NCBI GenBank assembly: GCA_947168515.1
Contig: CAMVMF010000021.1
Span: 1-48,546 of the forward strand
Direction: 5' to 3'
Origin: an uncultured Bacteroidales bacterium
GTDB lineage: Bacteria > Bacteroidota > Bacteroidia > Bacteroidales > P3
DNA: 48,546 nt
The position numbers were made by a program, and so were the translations under genes. Positions 42,601 through 46,870 of this stretch are shown in pieces; position 1 is the first letter of the stretch; each line of letters starts with the position of its first letter. The notes under the pieces are model-generated. The model saw only the letters and a program-made list of their open reading frames with translations, made no database searches and was not told where the DNA came from.

Positions 42601-45255
42601 TTGGCAAGTGGTGATGCTTATGTCGTCCACCCAGCACTCGTAGCCGTAGTAGCTGTGGAACCGCAGGACCAGATATTGCCCCACGCCGGTGTAGCCCGCT
42701 ATCCGAGCCGTGGCACGCTGCCAAATGCCGTTGGCCATGGGGTAAATGCCGATGGAGGTGAAGGTGGCAGGGTCGTCGGGCGCGCTTACCAACCCCAGCT
42801 CCACATAATTGTCGGTGAGGCTCCCATTGGTGCTCCCGTTGTGCCAAAAACTGACATAAAGGTCGGTGGGAGCATCCACCTCTATCAATGGCAACACGGC
42901 CATCGATTGGTTTCCGTTGGCGTAATAAGAGTACATGTTCAGCGCCATCAGCCCCGAGTGGGCACGGCTGCCCGTCACGCGTGGGCGGCTGTTGTACATC
43001 ATCGGGCGATACCAGCTGTAAGGGTAGCCGTCCGACGGACAGGCCTCGAAGTCCTCGCAGTAGGACGGCGTCAGCTGCCGCTCTAACGTGTGTACGGTGC
43101 GGCGGTTCATGCCGCAGTTCTGCACCATGGTGTCGCAGTTGCCGTAGATGACAAAATCGTACGTGGAGTCGGCTGCCAAGCCGCTGATGGTGACGCCACC
43201 CTGCGAGGCACCGACATTAACGCTGGTGCCGCTGCCAAGGGCAAACCCCTCTCCACCATACTCAATGGTGACACCGGAGCCCGGCCAGTCGTCTGCCACC
43301 GTATCCCATACGATGCGCACGCTGCGATTGGTCACGTCGGTGATGCGCACATCGCCCAAAGCACACTGGGTCACCTCTATATTGTCCACATAGAGGTAGT
43401 CATACCAGCACCAAAAAGCAATGTACCTGCCATCGCCACGGTAGCGCGCTAACGATACACTGTAGTGCCTCCAGCTGCCCGTGCCCTGAACGGTGTCCAC
43501 AGGCACAAAGCTGCTGGGTTGCTCGGGGTACTCCATCACACCTATGATCAGCTGTCCGCCGCCGTTCATGGCAAAGTTCACACTCAGCGACTGCAAGGTC
43601 ACCGTGTCGATGGGCGGCAGTGCTATCATGCTGTGGCGGTCGGAGCTGTATCCTCGCATCTGTAGCGAGTTTGTCGGACTATAGAAAGTACCATTGTACA
43701 AGCGTGGGGTGCTGCTGTACTGCTCTGACACCACCCACCCTTGGGGCAGGCCGGTGATGTTGTCAAAGTCTTGGCACAGGTTCAAAGCGTTCTGCGGTGC
43801 CTCCAGCGTACTGAGACTCGCCGAGCGGCTCTCGGTCACCGAACCGCAATGCGAGCGTATGCGCACCTCGTAATGCGTCGAAGGGGCCAGCCCCGTCAGC
43901 CGATAGGGCGAGGTGACACCCGTCACCGTGATGCCGGTGCCGTTGACAAATCCATGTGGCCCATATTCGATGTCCACCTGGGGAGACCCAATGGTGTCAA
44001 ACGCCAGCCACATGCTGTTGTAGTTGCGGTCGTAGAGGCGTTCGTTCCAGGTGCCGCAAGGCAGCAGTGCCACGTCGTCGACAAAAATGAACCGCCCGTT
44101 GCCCGACTGTAGGCTGCGTTGCATTCGCAGGGCCAGGTACTTGCCGTTGCCGCTATAGGAGGCAAGGTCCACTAACTTGGTCTCCCACGTGTTGGTGCTG
44201 CTGATGGTGATAGTGTCCACCGGGGTGAAGTTGTTGTTGGAGCGCAGGGTGCTGTCGCAAACGCCCACAATGAGGTAGGTCCCCGTATAGGCAGCCCGTA
44301 TGGTCAGCCTCACCGTGAGGGAAGCCATGCTGGCCACGTTCATGCGCGGCCCAATGACCATGGAGTAGTGGTTGCCGTCGTTGTTGCTGCCACAATACAT
44401 GCGCAGCGACCCCGGCGAGCTGCTGAAGGGGTTGCCCACTATCTGGGGTTCGTTCAACGTGTCGTCGTAGTTGAGCAACTTGGTCCAGCAGGTGGGTATG
44501 ATATTGTAGCCGATGCCATAGTCGTCGAAATCCTCTATCAGTGGCGGCTCCATGGTGCCACAGGCAGTTCTGAAACCTTCGCGTGCGGTGCAGCAGGGGG
44601 TCCAGTTGTCGGCCACGCTGCTTATGAGCAAGTCATAATGCGTGTTTGCCGTCAAACCTGTCAACGACAACGAGTTGGTGTTCACGGTGGAGACAGTCCC
44701 GTTCAGGTTGACCATGAAAGGGCCATTCGGATTGGTGGCCGTCCAGTTTACCTGAGCCGCAGTAGTGGTGATACCGGTAACGGTCACGTCCGTAGGGGCG
44801 TTGGTACACGTCAGCCCCGCACCGTGGCAGCTGTAATCTAGGGCGAACCCCGCTTGGACCACCGACCCGTCGGTGCGGAACTGTATGGTAAGGAAGCCTG
44901 TTGACGAACTAGTTACTATCTGGCCCGAGCCCCTCACCTGGTTCACCATGGGGGTACCTGTGGGGCCGTTGCCGTCGAAAACAGAAATCCAGTCGCAGCA
45001 GCTCTCCGTCTGATAGCTACCCTGCAGCGTAATGGTGATGCCGGAGGGGACACTGATGGTCACCGTGCCGTTAAACGAGTTGCTGTAGTGGCCGCTAGGG
45101 CCGCCATCATCGTAGATCGTGCCAGAGGGGTTCTGGCAGCCATCGACGACTAGGTTCTGCCCGTTCTGCATCACGAGCGTATATTGAGCCGTTGCCGGTA
45201 TAGCCATCAGACACAACAACAATAGGGTGGCGATGGACTTTATCGTATTTTTCAT
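27649..45255 (-). CDS. giant multidomain surface protein with type B (gliding-motility-type) T9SS sorting domain
   Basis: About 5868 residues from MKNTIKSIATLLLLC; an ATG 24 bp further up lies in a copied R1 segment, so this start is preferred. Parts in order: signal peptide to ATAQ; CUB-like domain (nt ~45180-44830; CQNPSGTIYDDGG, CCDWISVFDGNG); then 14 modules (nt ~44550-34200), each a jelly-roll domain of choice-of-anchor-J/MAM type opening with a C-x-x-F-[DE] motif (YCEDFE, FCENFQ, FCSNFD) and closing with YIDDI-type strands, followed by an Fn3-like domain; a beta region; a PKD-like domain (CESAFWDFGNGQTS, nt ~33340-33090); an Ig-like domain; about 28 repeats of ~50 residues ending CDSLxTLHLTV; and a C-terminal gliding-motility domain (YFPNIFTPSLTENN, IYDRRGDLVFHS). 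An adhesin or matrix protein anchored by T9SS type B sorting is inferred. Promoter not seen. Confidence 0.88.
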   Translation of the reverse strand: MKNTIKSIATLLLLCLMAIPATAQYTLVMQNGQNLVVDGCQNPSGTIYDDGGPSGHYSNSFNGTVTISVPSGITITLQGSYQTESCCDWISVFDGNGPTGTPMVNQVRGSGQIVTSSSTGFLTIQFRTDGSVVQAGFALDYSCHGAGLTCTNAPTDVTVTGITTTAAQVNWTATNPNGPFMVNLNGTVSTVNTNSLSLTGLTANTHYDLLISSVADNWTPCCTAREGFRTACGTMEPPLIEDFDDYGIGYNIIPTCWTKLLNYDDTLNEPQIVGNPFSSSPGSLRMYCGSNNDGNHYSMVIGPRMNVASMASLTVRLTIRAAYTGTYLIVGVCDSTLRSNNNFTPVDTITISSTNTWETKLVDLASYSGNGKYLALRMQRSLQSGNGRFIFVDDVALLPCGTWNERLYDRNYNSMWLAFDTIGSPQVDIEYGPHGFVNGTGITVTGVTSPYRLTGLAPSTHYEVRIRSHCGSVTESRSASLSTLEAPQNALNLCQDFDNITGLPQGWVVSEQYSSTPRLYNGTFYSPTNSLQMRGYSSDRHSMIALPPIDTVTLQSLSVNFAMNGGGQLIIGVMEYPEQPSSFVPVDTVQGTGSWRHYSVSLARYRGDGRYIAFWCWYDYLYVDNIEVTQCALGDVRITDVTNRSVRIVWDTVADDWPGSGVTIEYGGEGFALGSGTSVNVGASQGGVTISGLAADSTYDFVIYGNCDTMVQNCGMNRRTVHTLERQLTPSYCEDFEACPSDGYPYSWYRPMMYNSRPRVTGSRAHSGLMALNMYSYYANGNQSMAVLPLIEVDAPTDLYVSFWHNGSTNGSLTDNYVELGLVSAPDDPATFTSIGIYPMANGIWQRATARIAGYTGVGQYLVLRFHSYYGYECWVDDISITTCQVNHVTLTGLTDHSVHISWTLDGAGSATSLEYGPRGFAPGSGTRVQVSGTSYTIDGLQADSLYDVYLWGNCTHDSGHCAFEYYTFQTLAVPTVSTFCENFQGYANGSLPNGMYRPWVFDNLPRITNEGNPGNCMTFRTYHNYTNDSNSTLLVMPLLEESTLTGLTLNFDLRQAYNDNQSHWTVGIMTDPYDTSTFVAIGDTNPTTSWQRYSLPLSTYGGTGRYIAFHYHYHRPPNNYYNNYAYLDNITIERCGVSGMQLYSVTAHDAWLRWDSHGSTASVEVVYGPAGSDSTTLIANATSPLHLDNLTPGTTYQYSVKAHCVGSVQTCDQESYTFITRTDSIMPGFCEGFDWMGTGALPSPWTRLQTYSYQPRVINNSNPIYCTSPNQSVEFYCCDGLSDGNFLVMPAAENSVAGGVVSFNLRCNTSDIRGRVRLTVGVMTLPYDSTSFVPLATIYPTYQWRRYSVDLSGYTGPARHIAFRYKSLNGCHYCYMDDLGFSQCRPSDLQATMVTDQSVRLSWGASGTTSGTTRYTVEYGPEGFTRGMGTFLYTTATTLTVTGLTNSTNYRFYVWASCQDSNLCQEDYVTVRTLDEMLLPPFCTSFDNVATGQLPTGWTRPYGDEYPRISDARYRSSSRSLVFYSYKCNNWSDRTSMAAMPMVGLDDISQLYVDFYYYNENSNASLEVGIMTNPNDTNTFTVLHTIHSHGGWARVKRSMAAYSGSGRHLAFRYKAGHCSSGYAYIDDLTLRTCAITSCSFSGLGPEGVDVRWSATPGTEGVWMTYSPGGGSPTFHTSSPIHIAGLASATQFEVRLWPQCDSVADNCNYERLVEETLHPEIDIPFCSNFDNLANNGFPNNWRRLSTVGSNYPRSVSSPNHSPNNSLQFYATDSLFSLAALPTINSRNSCLATNQLYLNFWTYFSGNRSQGRLVLGVMESILDTNSFVAVDTISSDVQGWTHHTVSLSAYAGNSHIIAFKFLSANGYWCECFVDDLCVERCVAADVEISDITQNSITITWTGSGTQGLIIEYGEQGFAHGHGIMDTITTSPYTLTGLNELTTYEFNFISLCQCDMTGATYPVGGGSGGVAGGGSWGGGGGGWGGGTGFVITTQAHLLEVPYCESFDSFDTLSFIPSWRRIPGSSHLFPALTHASHHSGNYGMALYTTTDTATYLSLPPLPLGTTQQMVMTFFAYATNYYATSTNALHVGVMDNPDDPSTYTEVAALRLAATGKWQQLSVDFANYVGTGQYITFRFKPIYNSYTYYIDDLYVGRCGVTDVQFATTPSSVQVSWTPLHTPTSVTIQYGRQGFADDSTYIPTTITTTSNPYTITSIDPDSNYDFYVSAHCSDTDDALCTPVVYTLNPMLYAPYCTDFEDVPSGARPDDWRVLRGRAQYPVVETQFGEQILAFYPCTNDPNVVMMRPLPSGDSLQGKWVYARFSTQYADYIFLDFGTLDDTTNVNTFVQMGSMAGSANEQIKEYNVQLSASGPVGNRFAIRARCTSGCRWIRLSDLVLANYPYPTGLRSNIYGNSSRLIAWDNLYGNAYYTIEYGHGDRWQTLSSDSCQALLTGLEGGTAYEVYFISPSGERLCLPYRFQTPDAVPLPFCENFDQYGNLVVPTDWYSHSSYGDSYPRTYSSAYNSCCRTLDFYCDNSHLQYTAMPDFDVDSVRFLDLQFNLRIENVNNTKLIVGVMDDRTDFATFVPVDTLRNPSSSTYFHQHITLSNYHGTGRYVTFLFSTTGGRTSIFLDDLSVSACPLPDISPAGARSVALRLPSTAESTFADPDYWVEYGPAGCQPGDEGNSRVHITENPAFIAPLTPDSTYSFYTLCSPDGSACAPVNVTIAHEEPLPYCDDFDSYSSGQMPTGWAAIREGNTPEPYVNSSHQLFFGNYCHAVNRDYAIMPDLDIDSIRNVELYFDLWSEYWDSQYLVVGVMDRRDDTSTFTPLDTLQCTASCVWQPQHVSLRNYQGQGRFVAFCAYRTSGCLYLYMKNLKVSNHPTPAYALVDATAVRVRTDCARPVDYWVEYRPADDSLSQWVHITSCDTVIDGLEALTDYLFFHHADSGATTCFPPQTIRTAQSVPLPYCEDFEHFEVNELSEGWTDIYECNRTDQLAHTYYVGYSWIQSKALDLTGYCNQWIVLPSLQLDGQTEVHFSCRLGVNGCWDRQYIVVGTLGDRLDPSTFTPYDTIRCTANSIMQWQHVSLNGLDGHAANIAFHYINTVGSYSLYMDNIVISPLPQPTARLVASNAIELSIDSAYTSRDYWVVLTAADSLDTLIHVDTNPYLITGLDELSLYQIDFYYDSLTQSCYPPVSISTSRLQTLPYCEEFATYGTGNAVFPTGWARFNNEGYDSREYVASNSSAADSRVLSFNIYLNRSAIAVLPDMDIPDIRNLFLRMEMKCSSTPENLMVEVGVMRDQYDTNSFVVVDTLRSSLSNTWEERTASLAGYSGDGRFLAFRVKNLSNSWKYLYIDRLEVLDCDIPQGVRATLNRHNIVRVNADQQTHTGFWVEYGPDGFAQGSGTFLRADTLPVDVLLAEQTTYDFYFYCDTAVPTCLPKQTVTTLPPPLSVPLCYNFDTCRNNHMPYGWRNMRVPEEYGNDCYVYSDVSHSASRSLRFCSNYTTRTPIAVMPDLQADSLSDLAVSFWMRNDNYATFILDLGVMNDPYDPSSFITIKRFQNTQNNTWQQMQAVLTDAPSDAHFIAFRLTRTSGSWSWLYLDDIYVSTCGASDLRVTELASDHITLDWNQAGSPDITVEYGPVGFLSGMGTTLHPTQPPLSVTGLNNLTNYEFRLRAICNTLSSSYCQNNYFDTITLFTPAGGTGCVDPTNLTASYTSCTYGSYANPRSNQGVLNFGSSSPLSRHTVHYDTTEYDVRTGGLLRTVPQGSEASVRLGNWMTNSSSPEAESITYSLFVDPASFDLLILKYAAVLQDPEHSASQQPRFSIEILDEDNNLIDSHCGAADFIANAQLGWNLAAGDVLWKDWTTVGLDMSAYANQTVRIRLTTYDCGEGSHYGYAYFTLGCLLKNILSETCGDVAANTYTMPDGFNYNWYTDTVNKTTIYNTQTVTIPTANTTYYCDLSFVDDASCFFTMSTYVGTRYPLALFDSVVTTSNCQFHVAFNNLSTITNDGVTPIGTGEGCESAFWDFGNGQTSTEYNGSTVYTTPGTYQVMLVSYIGGGSCTDTIIKPLVLQYPSTTPSLNGPTDRCQNDPPDTLRVTGATSYSWSPTQQDSLLVVAPEVSTTYSCVVTNLDGCTDTLTHHIEVHSTYSFVDNLALCASQLPYLWGDTLLGSETSSGTFYLARTSTFGCDSLHTLNLSIHNATSGDTAAMVCDSLVWYGTRYTETPTVLPTHNLTNQYGCDSLLTLHLTVGHSSHTTIFDTVTENELPYYYAGLELTSDTTVQLLFANTDACDSTILFHLHVLWNNRVTLHDTVCESQLPLIWNHRTFTAAGTQYDTLTNSHGADSLLTMVLHVLPTYDLHFYDTICSNQSTTFGGNSYTVAGIYTDSLSTQGPLACDSLRTLHLTVFPTTSGDTAATACDQFTWYGRNYTATATDTLFHHYTNAAGCDSTVVLHLTVRHSTAATYYDTCTENQLPRSYMGLTAHGDTVGATVTVPNAAGCDSVVTYHLHVLWNNRTTLHDTVCESQLPFTWNHRTFTAAGTQYDTLANSLGADSLLTMVLHVLPTYDLHFYDTICSNQSTTFGGNSYTVAGIYTDSLSTQGPLACDSLRTLHLTVFPTTSGDTAATACDQFTWYGRNYTATATDTLFHHYTNAAGCDSTVVLHLTVRHSTAATYYDTCTENQLPRSYMGLTAHGDTVGATVTVPNAAGCDSVVTYHLHVLWNNRTTLHDTVCESQLPFTWNHRTFTAAGTQYDTLANSLGADSLLTMVLHVLPTYDLHFYDTICSNQSTTFGGNSYTVAGIYTDSLSTQGPLACDSLRTLHLTVFPTTSGDTAATACDQFTWYGRNYTATATDTLFHHYTNAAGCDSTVVLHLTVRHSTAATYYDTCTENQLPRSYMGLTAHGDTVGATVTVPNAAGCDSVVTYHLHVLWNNRTTLHDTVCESQLPFTWNHRTFTAAGTQYDTLANSLGADSLLTMVLHVLPTYDLHFYDTICSNQSTTFGGNSYTVAGIYTDSLSTQGPLACDSLRTLHLTVFPTTSGDTAATACDQFTWYGRNYTATATDTLFHHYTNAAGCDSTVVLHLTVRHSTAATYYDTCTENQLPRSYMGLTAHGDTVGATVTVPNAAGCDSVVTYHLHVLWNNRTTLHDTVCESQLPFTWNHRTFTAAGTQYDTLANSLGADSLLTMVLHVLPTYDLHFYDTICSNQSTTFGGNSYAVAGIYTDSLRTQGPLACDSLRTLHLTVFPTTSGDTVATACDQFTWYGQRFNATPTVPPTHIVANAHGCDSTVTLRLTVHYSDLQIDSDTICQNALADGYQWRDTTLYAGTTTGTYSYARPNQWGCDSLLHLQLHVLPNTFSSVFDTIVQNQAPAWQYAGIPVTHDTTLMVVTLTNQWGCDSVVSYNLFVWPNDSTRRDSTICSDAVADFLWQGHPFADTIRHTFLNRHGADSTVTLLMHVNSTYTVDYYDTICQGGYVYFADSTVDTEGDHMHHFLSVGSCDSVVTLHLTVNPTYDFHFYDTIYLGQSVQFEGNTYTLPGDYAIRYTSQEGCDSVLTLHLKDITLTEVPLVDSICQGDSIFFAGRYLSQPGIYRDTVVGPDPLMGDTLLILTLYVMPYPTISFDTSHICGDNAHYNLLVHTDAPYWQWTSLPYDEAIDDHEGDSLIYPRPTQSTTYYLFADYGDTPLCPSVDSIRLEPIQTVRALIDVNPDYLTYQRRELTVLDAIGNVGAQRQWHIWYYDGANFADTARMLRLDVPLTIDSVLVTLRVANDFCADSDTVMVRSLVSSLYFPNIFTPSLTENNTFKAVGDNIHDFEIWIYDRRGDLVFHSTTIEQPWDGTHDGVPCQQAAYVYKCRYTTTLEPKANQSVTGTVTLIR
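29480..32300 (-). repeat. 627-bp tandem array (~4.5 copies) inside the giant gene
   Basis: Period exactly 627 bp (209 codons). From about 29630 to 32251 I see no difference between copies; the outermost flanks at 29480-29629 and 32252-32300 are diverged copies. Each unit holds four ~52-residue sub-repeats with signatures CDSVVTYHLHV, ADSLLTMVLHV, CDSLRTLHLTV and CDSTVVLHLTV. The near-identity against more diverged repeats outside points to recent amplification or gene conversion; the copy number in this assembly may be unreliable. Confidence 0.9.
39298..39383 (-). repeat. glycine-rich low-complexity insert in the giant protein
   Basis: GGN-codon run encoding YPVGGGSGGVAGGG then SWGGGGGGWGGGTG within the Fn3-like domain after module 7. 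None of the other 13 modules shows such an insert. Probably a flexible loop expanded by slippage. Confidence 0.8.
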
Positions 45256-45269
45256 GGTGTCTATATTTA

Positions 45270-45458
45270 TTCGTTTCATTTCATGAGTCGTTTTTCTCGC
45301 CTCAGCATATGAAGAAAGTCCAGTGGACTTTCGATAGCGAAGCGGAGAACAATCTCAGGCTTGCCTGCTTTCGGCCTCTCGAAAACGTTAGATTCGTGCA
45401 ATTCGTGTTCAATTATAAATCCGTTAGATTCGTGCAATCCGTGTTCAAAAGTTATCAA
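45270..45458 (+). repeat. R1-related element, copy F (left end missing, hairpin core exchanged)
   Basis: Starts in TTTCATTTCATGAGTCG, also found in copy A, continues through CTCGCCTCAGCATA, and then has a different core: GAAAGTCC-AGT-GGACTTTC (45314-45332) with CGATAGCGAAGCGGAGAA. It returns to CGAAAACGTTAGATTCGTG and joins copy G by GTTATCAA. It covers the region just upstream of the giant gene. Confidence 0.75.
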
Positions 45459-45569
45459 GGGGACTTCTACAAATTCGTTTTATTCGTAATCATGCCTGCA
45501 TGAAGATTCAGATAATAAATTCGTTAGATTCGTGCAATTCGTGTTCAAAAGTTATTAATAGAAGTCCCC
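45459..45569 (+). repeat. MITE-like element, family R1, copy G (short form, intact ends)
   Basis: 111 bp, GGGGACTTCTA to TAGAAGTCCCC, palindrome CATGC-CT-GCATG, no nested segment. It is the cleanest short copy. Between it and the 213-bp array (45570-45787) I see AT-rich DNA and nothing else. Confidence 0.85.
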
Positions 45570-45787
45570 ATAATTAATCTGCCATAGCGTAAGCGAGAGT
45601 CCAAAACCAATTTTCGAGACTGAGCCATAGCCATGTCTGCTCCTACTAACTATCTATAAATAAAAATAATCACTCACAAGAAAGCGTCCCAAGGGCTGTA
45701 TGATTAATTTGTGCAAAATTAGTCATTTAATTTGAATATTTGAATTATCAGCAGATATTTTAACTTTTTTCTGCCAATATATGAGGA

Positions 45788-46277
45788 ATTTCGGCAATGG
45801 GTCGGGTCAGTTCATTGCTTTGCGGATTGAAAATCCTTATACTCAATGGGTGAAGAAGGCCTCCAGTGGAGGGCTTCGATAACGAAGTGGAGAAAGCAAC
45901 CCTCCGCGGTTGCTCCGCTGCCAAACAGCGGTCCACGGATTCGAACACCGCGGAAAAGAGAAAGCCCCCTATTGAAGAGGGCTTCCATCCTTATAATAAC
46001 ATTTCGGCAATGGGTCGGGTCAGTTCATTGCTTTGCGGATTGAAAATCCTTATACTCAATGGGTGAAGAAGGCCTCCAGTGGAGGGCTTCGATAACGAAG
46101 TGGAGAAAGCAACCCTCCGCGGTTGCTCCGCTGCCAAACAGCGGTCCACGGATTCGAACACCGCGGAAAAGAGAAAGCCCCCTATTGAAGAGGGCTTCCA
46201 TCCTTATAATAACATTTCGGCAATGGGTCGGGTCAGTTCATTGCTTTGCGGATTGAAAATCCTTATACTCAATGGGT
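45788..46277. repeat. 213-bp direct tandem repeat, two full copies plus 64 bp
   Basis: Copies at 45788-46000 and 46001-46213 appear identical; a third stops at 46277. Each unit holds hairpins: GGATT-GAA-AATCC, the 10-bp arms GAAGGCCTCC/GGAGGGCTTC around AGT, GCAACC/GGTTGC, CCGCTG/CAGCGG, and AAGCCC/GGGCTT. In the partial copy the next hairpin is CTGGATT-GCA-AATCCAG. The ORFs across it are repeat artefacts. No gene is seen up to 46420. Confidence 0.88.
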
Positions 46278-46421
46278 CTGGATTGCAAATCCAGACCAAC
46301 GGTACGGCACGGAACATCCGCTGGGTCGGAAAACCCCTTCGCTGGAACTCTCACCAAAAATCTGTAGTCTAAGCTAATCTTTTGTTTTTACCATAATACT
46401 TGCCATATTAAATTTTATTTG

Positions 46422-46429
46422 TATTTTTG
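46422..46429 (+). promoter_or_regulatory. -7 promoter element of the IS-adjacent lipoprotein gene
   Basis: TATTTTTG followed by C matches TAnnTTTG. A TTG at 46400-46402 (CTTG) is 19 bp upstream, suitable as -33. It rules out the TTG start codon at 46427 and supports ATG 46457. Confidence 0.65.
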
Positions 46430-46456
46430 CACTCAATTAAAACAATAAAAATAGAA

Positions 46457-46870
46457 ATGAAAACACGTAATTCTTTGATTCCAGTGCTGGTCACTTGCCT
46501 GGCTGTCTTTGTTGGATGTGGAGACAAAGACAAAGATTTCCGCGACACATGGTTGGGCACTTATGAGGGGTATTGCGATTTCCATTCCTCCACGGGGGCT
46601 GACCATCAATTCGACACGGTATACACCAACGAGTCTGTGACTGTTTCCAAACAGGGAAACGAGGGACTGGTGATGGACTATCTAGGTCAGTCGTTCCAGG
46701 TGCTCTGCTCTGCGGATGGCACTTTTACCTCCACTTCAAACAATCCTCACAGCGAGTGGAATGGTTGTATTAAAGGAGACAGCCTGTTCTTTAACTACTA
46801 CGATGTCTCACAAGGCCATTCCTCCACACGCCATTTTAAAGGAAAACGCTCTAGTACAATAATGGACTGA
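46457..46870 (+). CDS. small lipoprotein whose 3' end lies in an IS terminal repeat
   Basis: A 137-aa predicted lipoprotein starting MKTRNSLIPVLVTC with lipobox FVGC, Cys21. The mature domain (WLGTYEGYCDFHSS, NESVTVSKQGNEGLV, FTSTSNNPHSEWNG, KGDSLFFNYYDV) looks like a small beta barrel of the calycin type. The last codons, KRSSTIMD and stop, come from the left end of the insertion sequence that begins at about 46847, so the original C-terminus was replaced; the core barrel seems complete, and little may be lost. Function unknown. Confidence 0.72.
   Translation: MKTRNSLIPVLVTCLAVFVGCGDKDKDFRDTWLGTYEGYCDFHSSTGADHQFDTVYTNESVTVSKQGNEGLVMDYLGQSFQVLCSADGTFTSTSNNPHSEWNGCIKGDSLFFNYYDVSQGHSSTRHFKGKRSSTIMD

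Noticed and set aside
45256..45279. Longer start of the giant gene
   Set aside because: The eight extra codons lie next to or in a sequence shared with R1 copy A, and the second ATG gives a normal signal peptide.
45309..45503. Small ORF starting MKKVQWTFDSEAEN (also 12755-12961 on the minus strand, MIIRICHKEAS ... KKVQWTFVSEAEN)
   Set aside because: Both are translations of the same hairpin repeat GAAAGTCC-AGT-GGACTTTC and its flanks, in intergenic DNA.
45930..45960. tRNA-like T-arm (GGATTCGAACACC) in the 213-bp unit
   Set aside because: The flanking bases do not pair as a T stem on either strand, and no acceptor, D or anticodon arms are found around it.
45788..46277. Possible CRISPR array in repeat-rich DNA
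   Set aside because: Units are 213 bp and contiguous without unique spacers; the R1 tandem copies at 24454-24856 also lack spacers. No cas genes.
45846..46372. Overlapping ORFs with MGEEGLQWRASITKWRK and MEGFDNEVEKATLRG
   Set aside because: Repeat artefacts of the 213-bp tandem units, duplicated with the DNA.
46427..46456. TTG start of the IS-adjacent lipoprotein
   Set aside because: The TTG is part of the TATTTTTG promoter element; the ATG at 46457 gives a standard lipoprotein signal.
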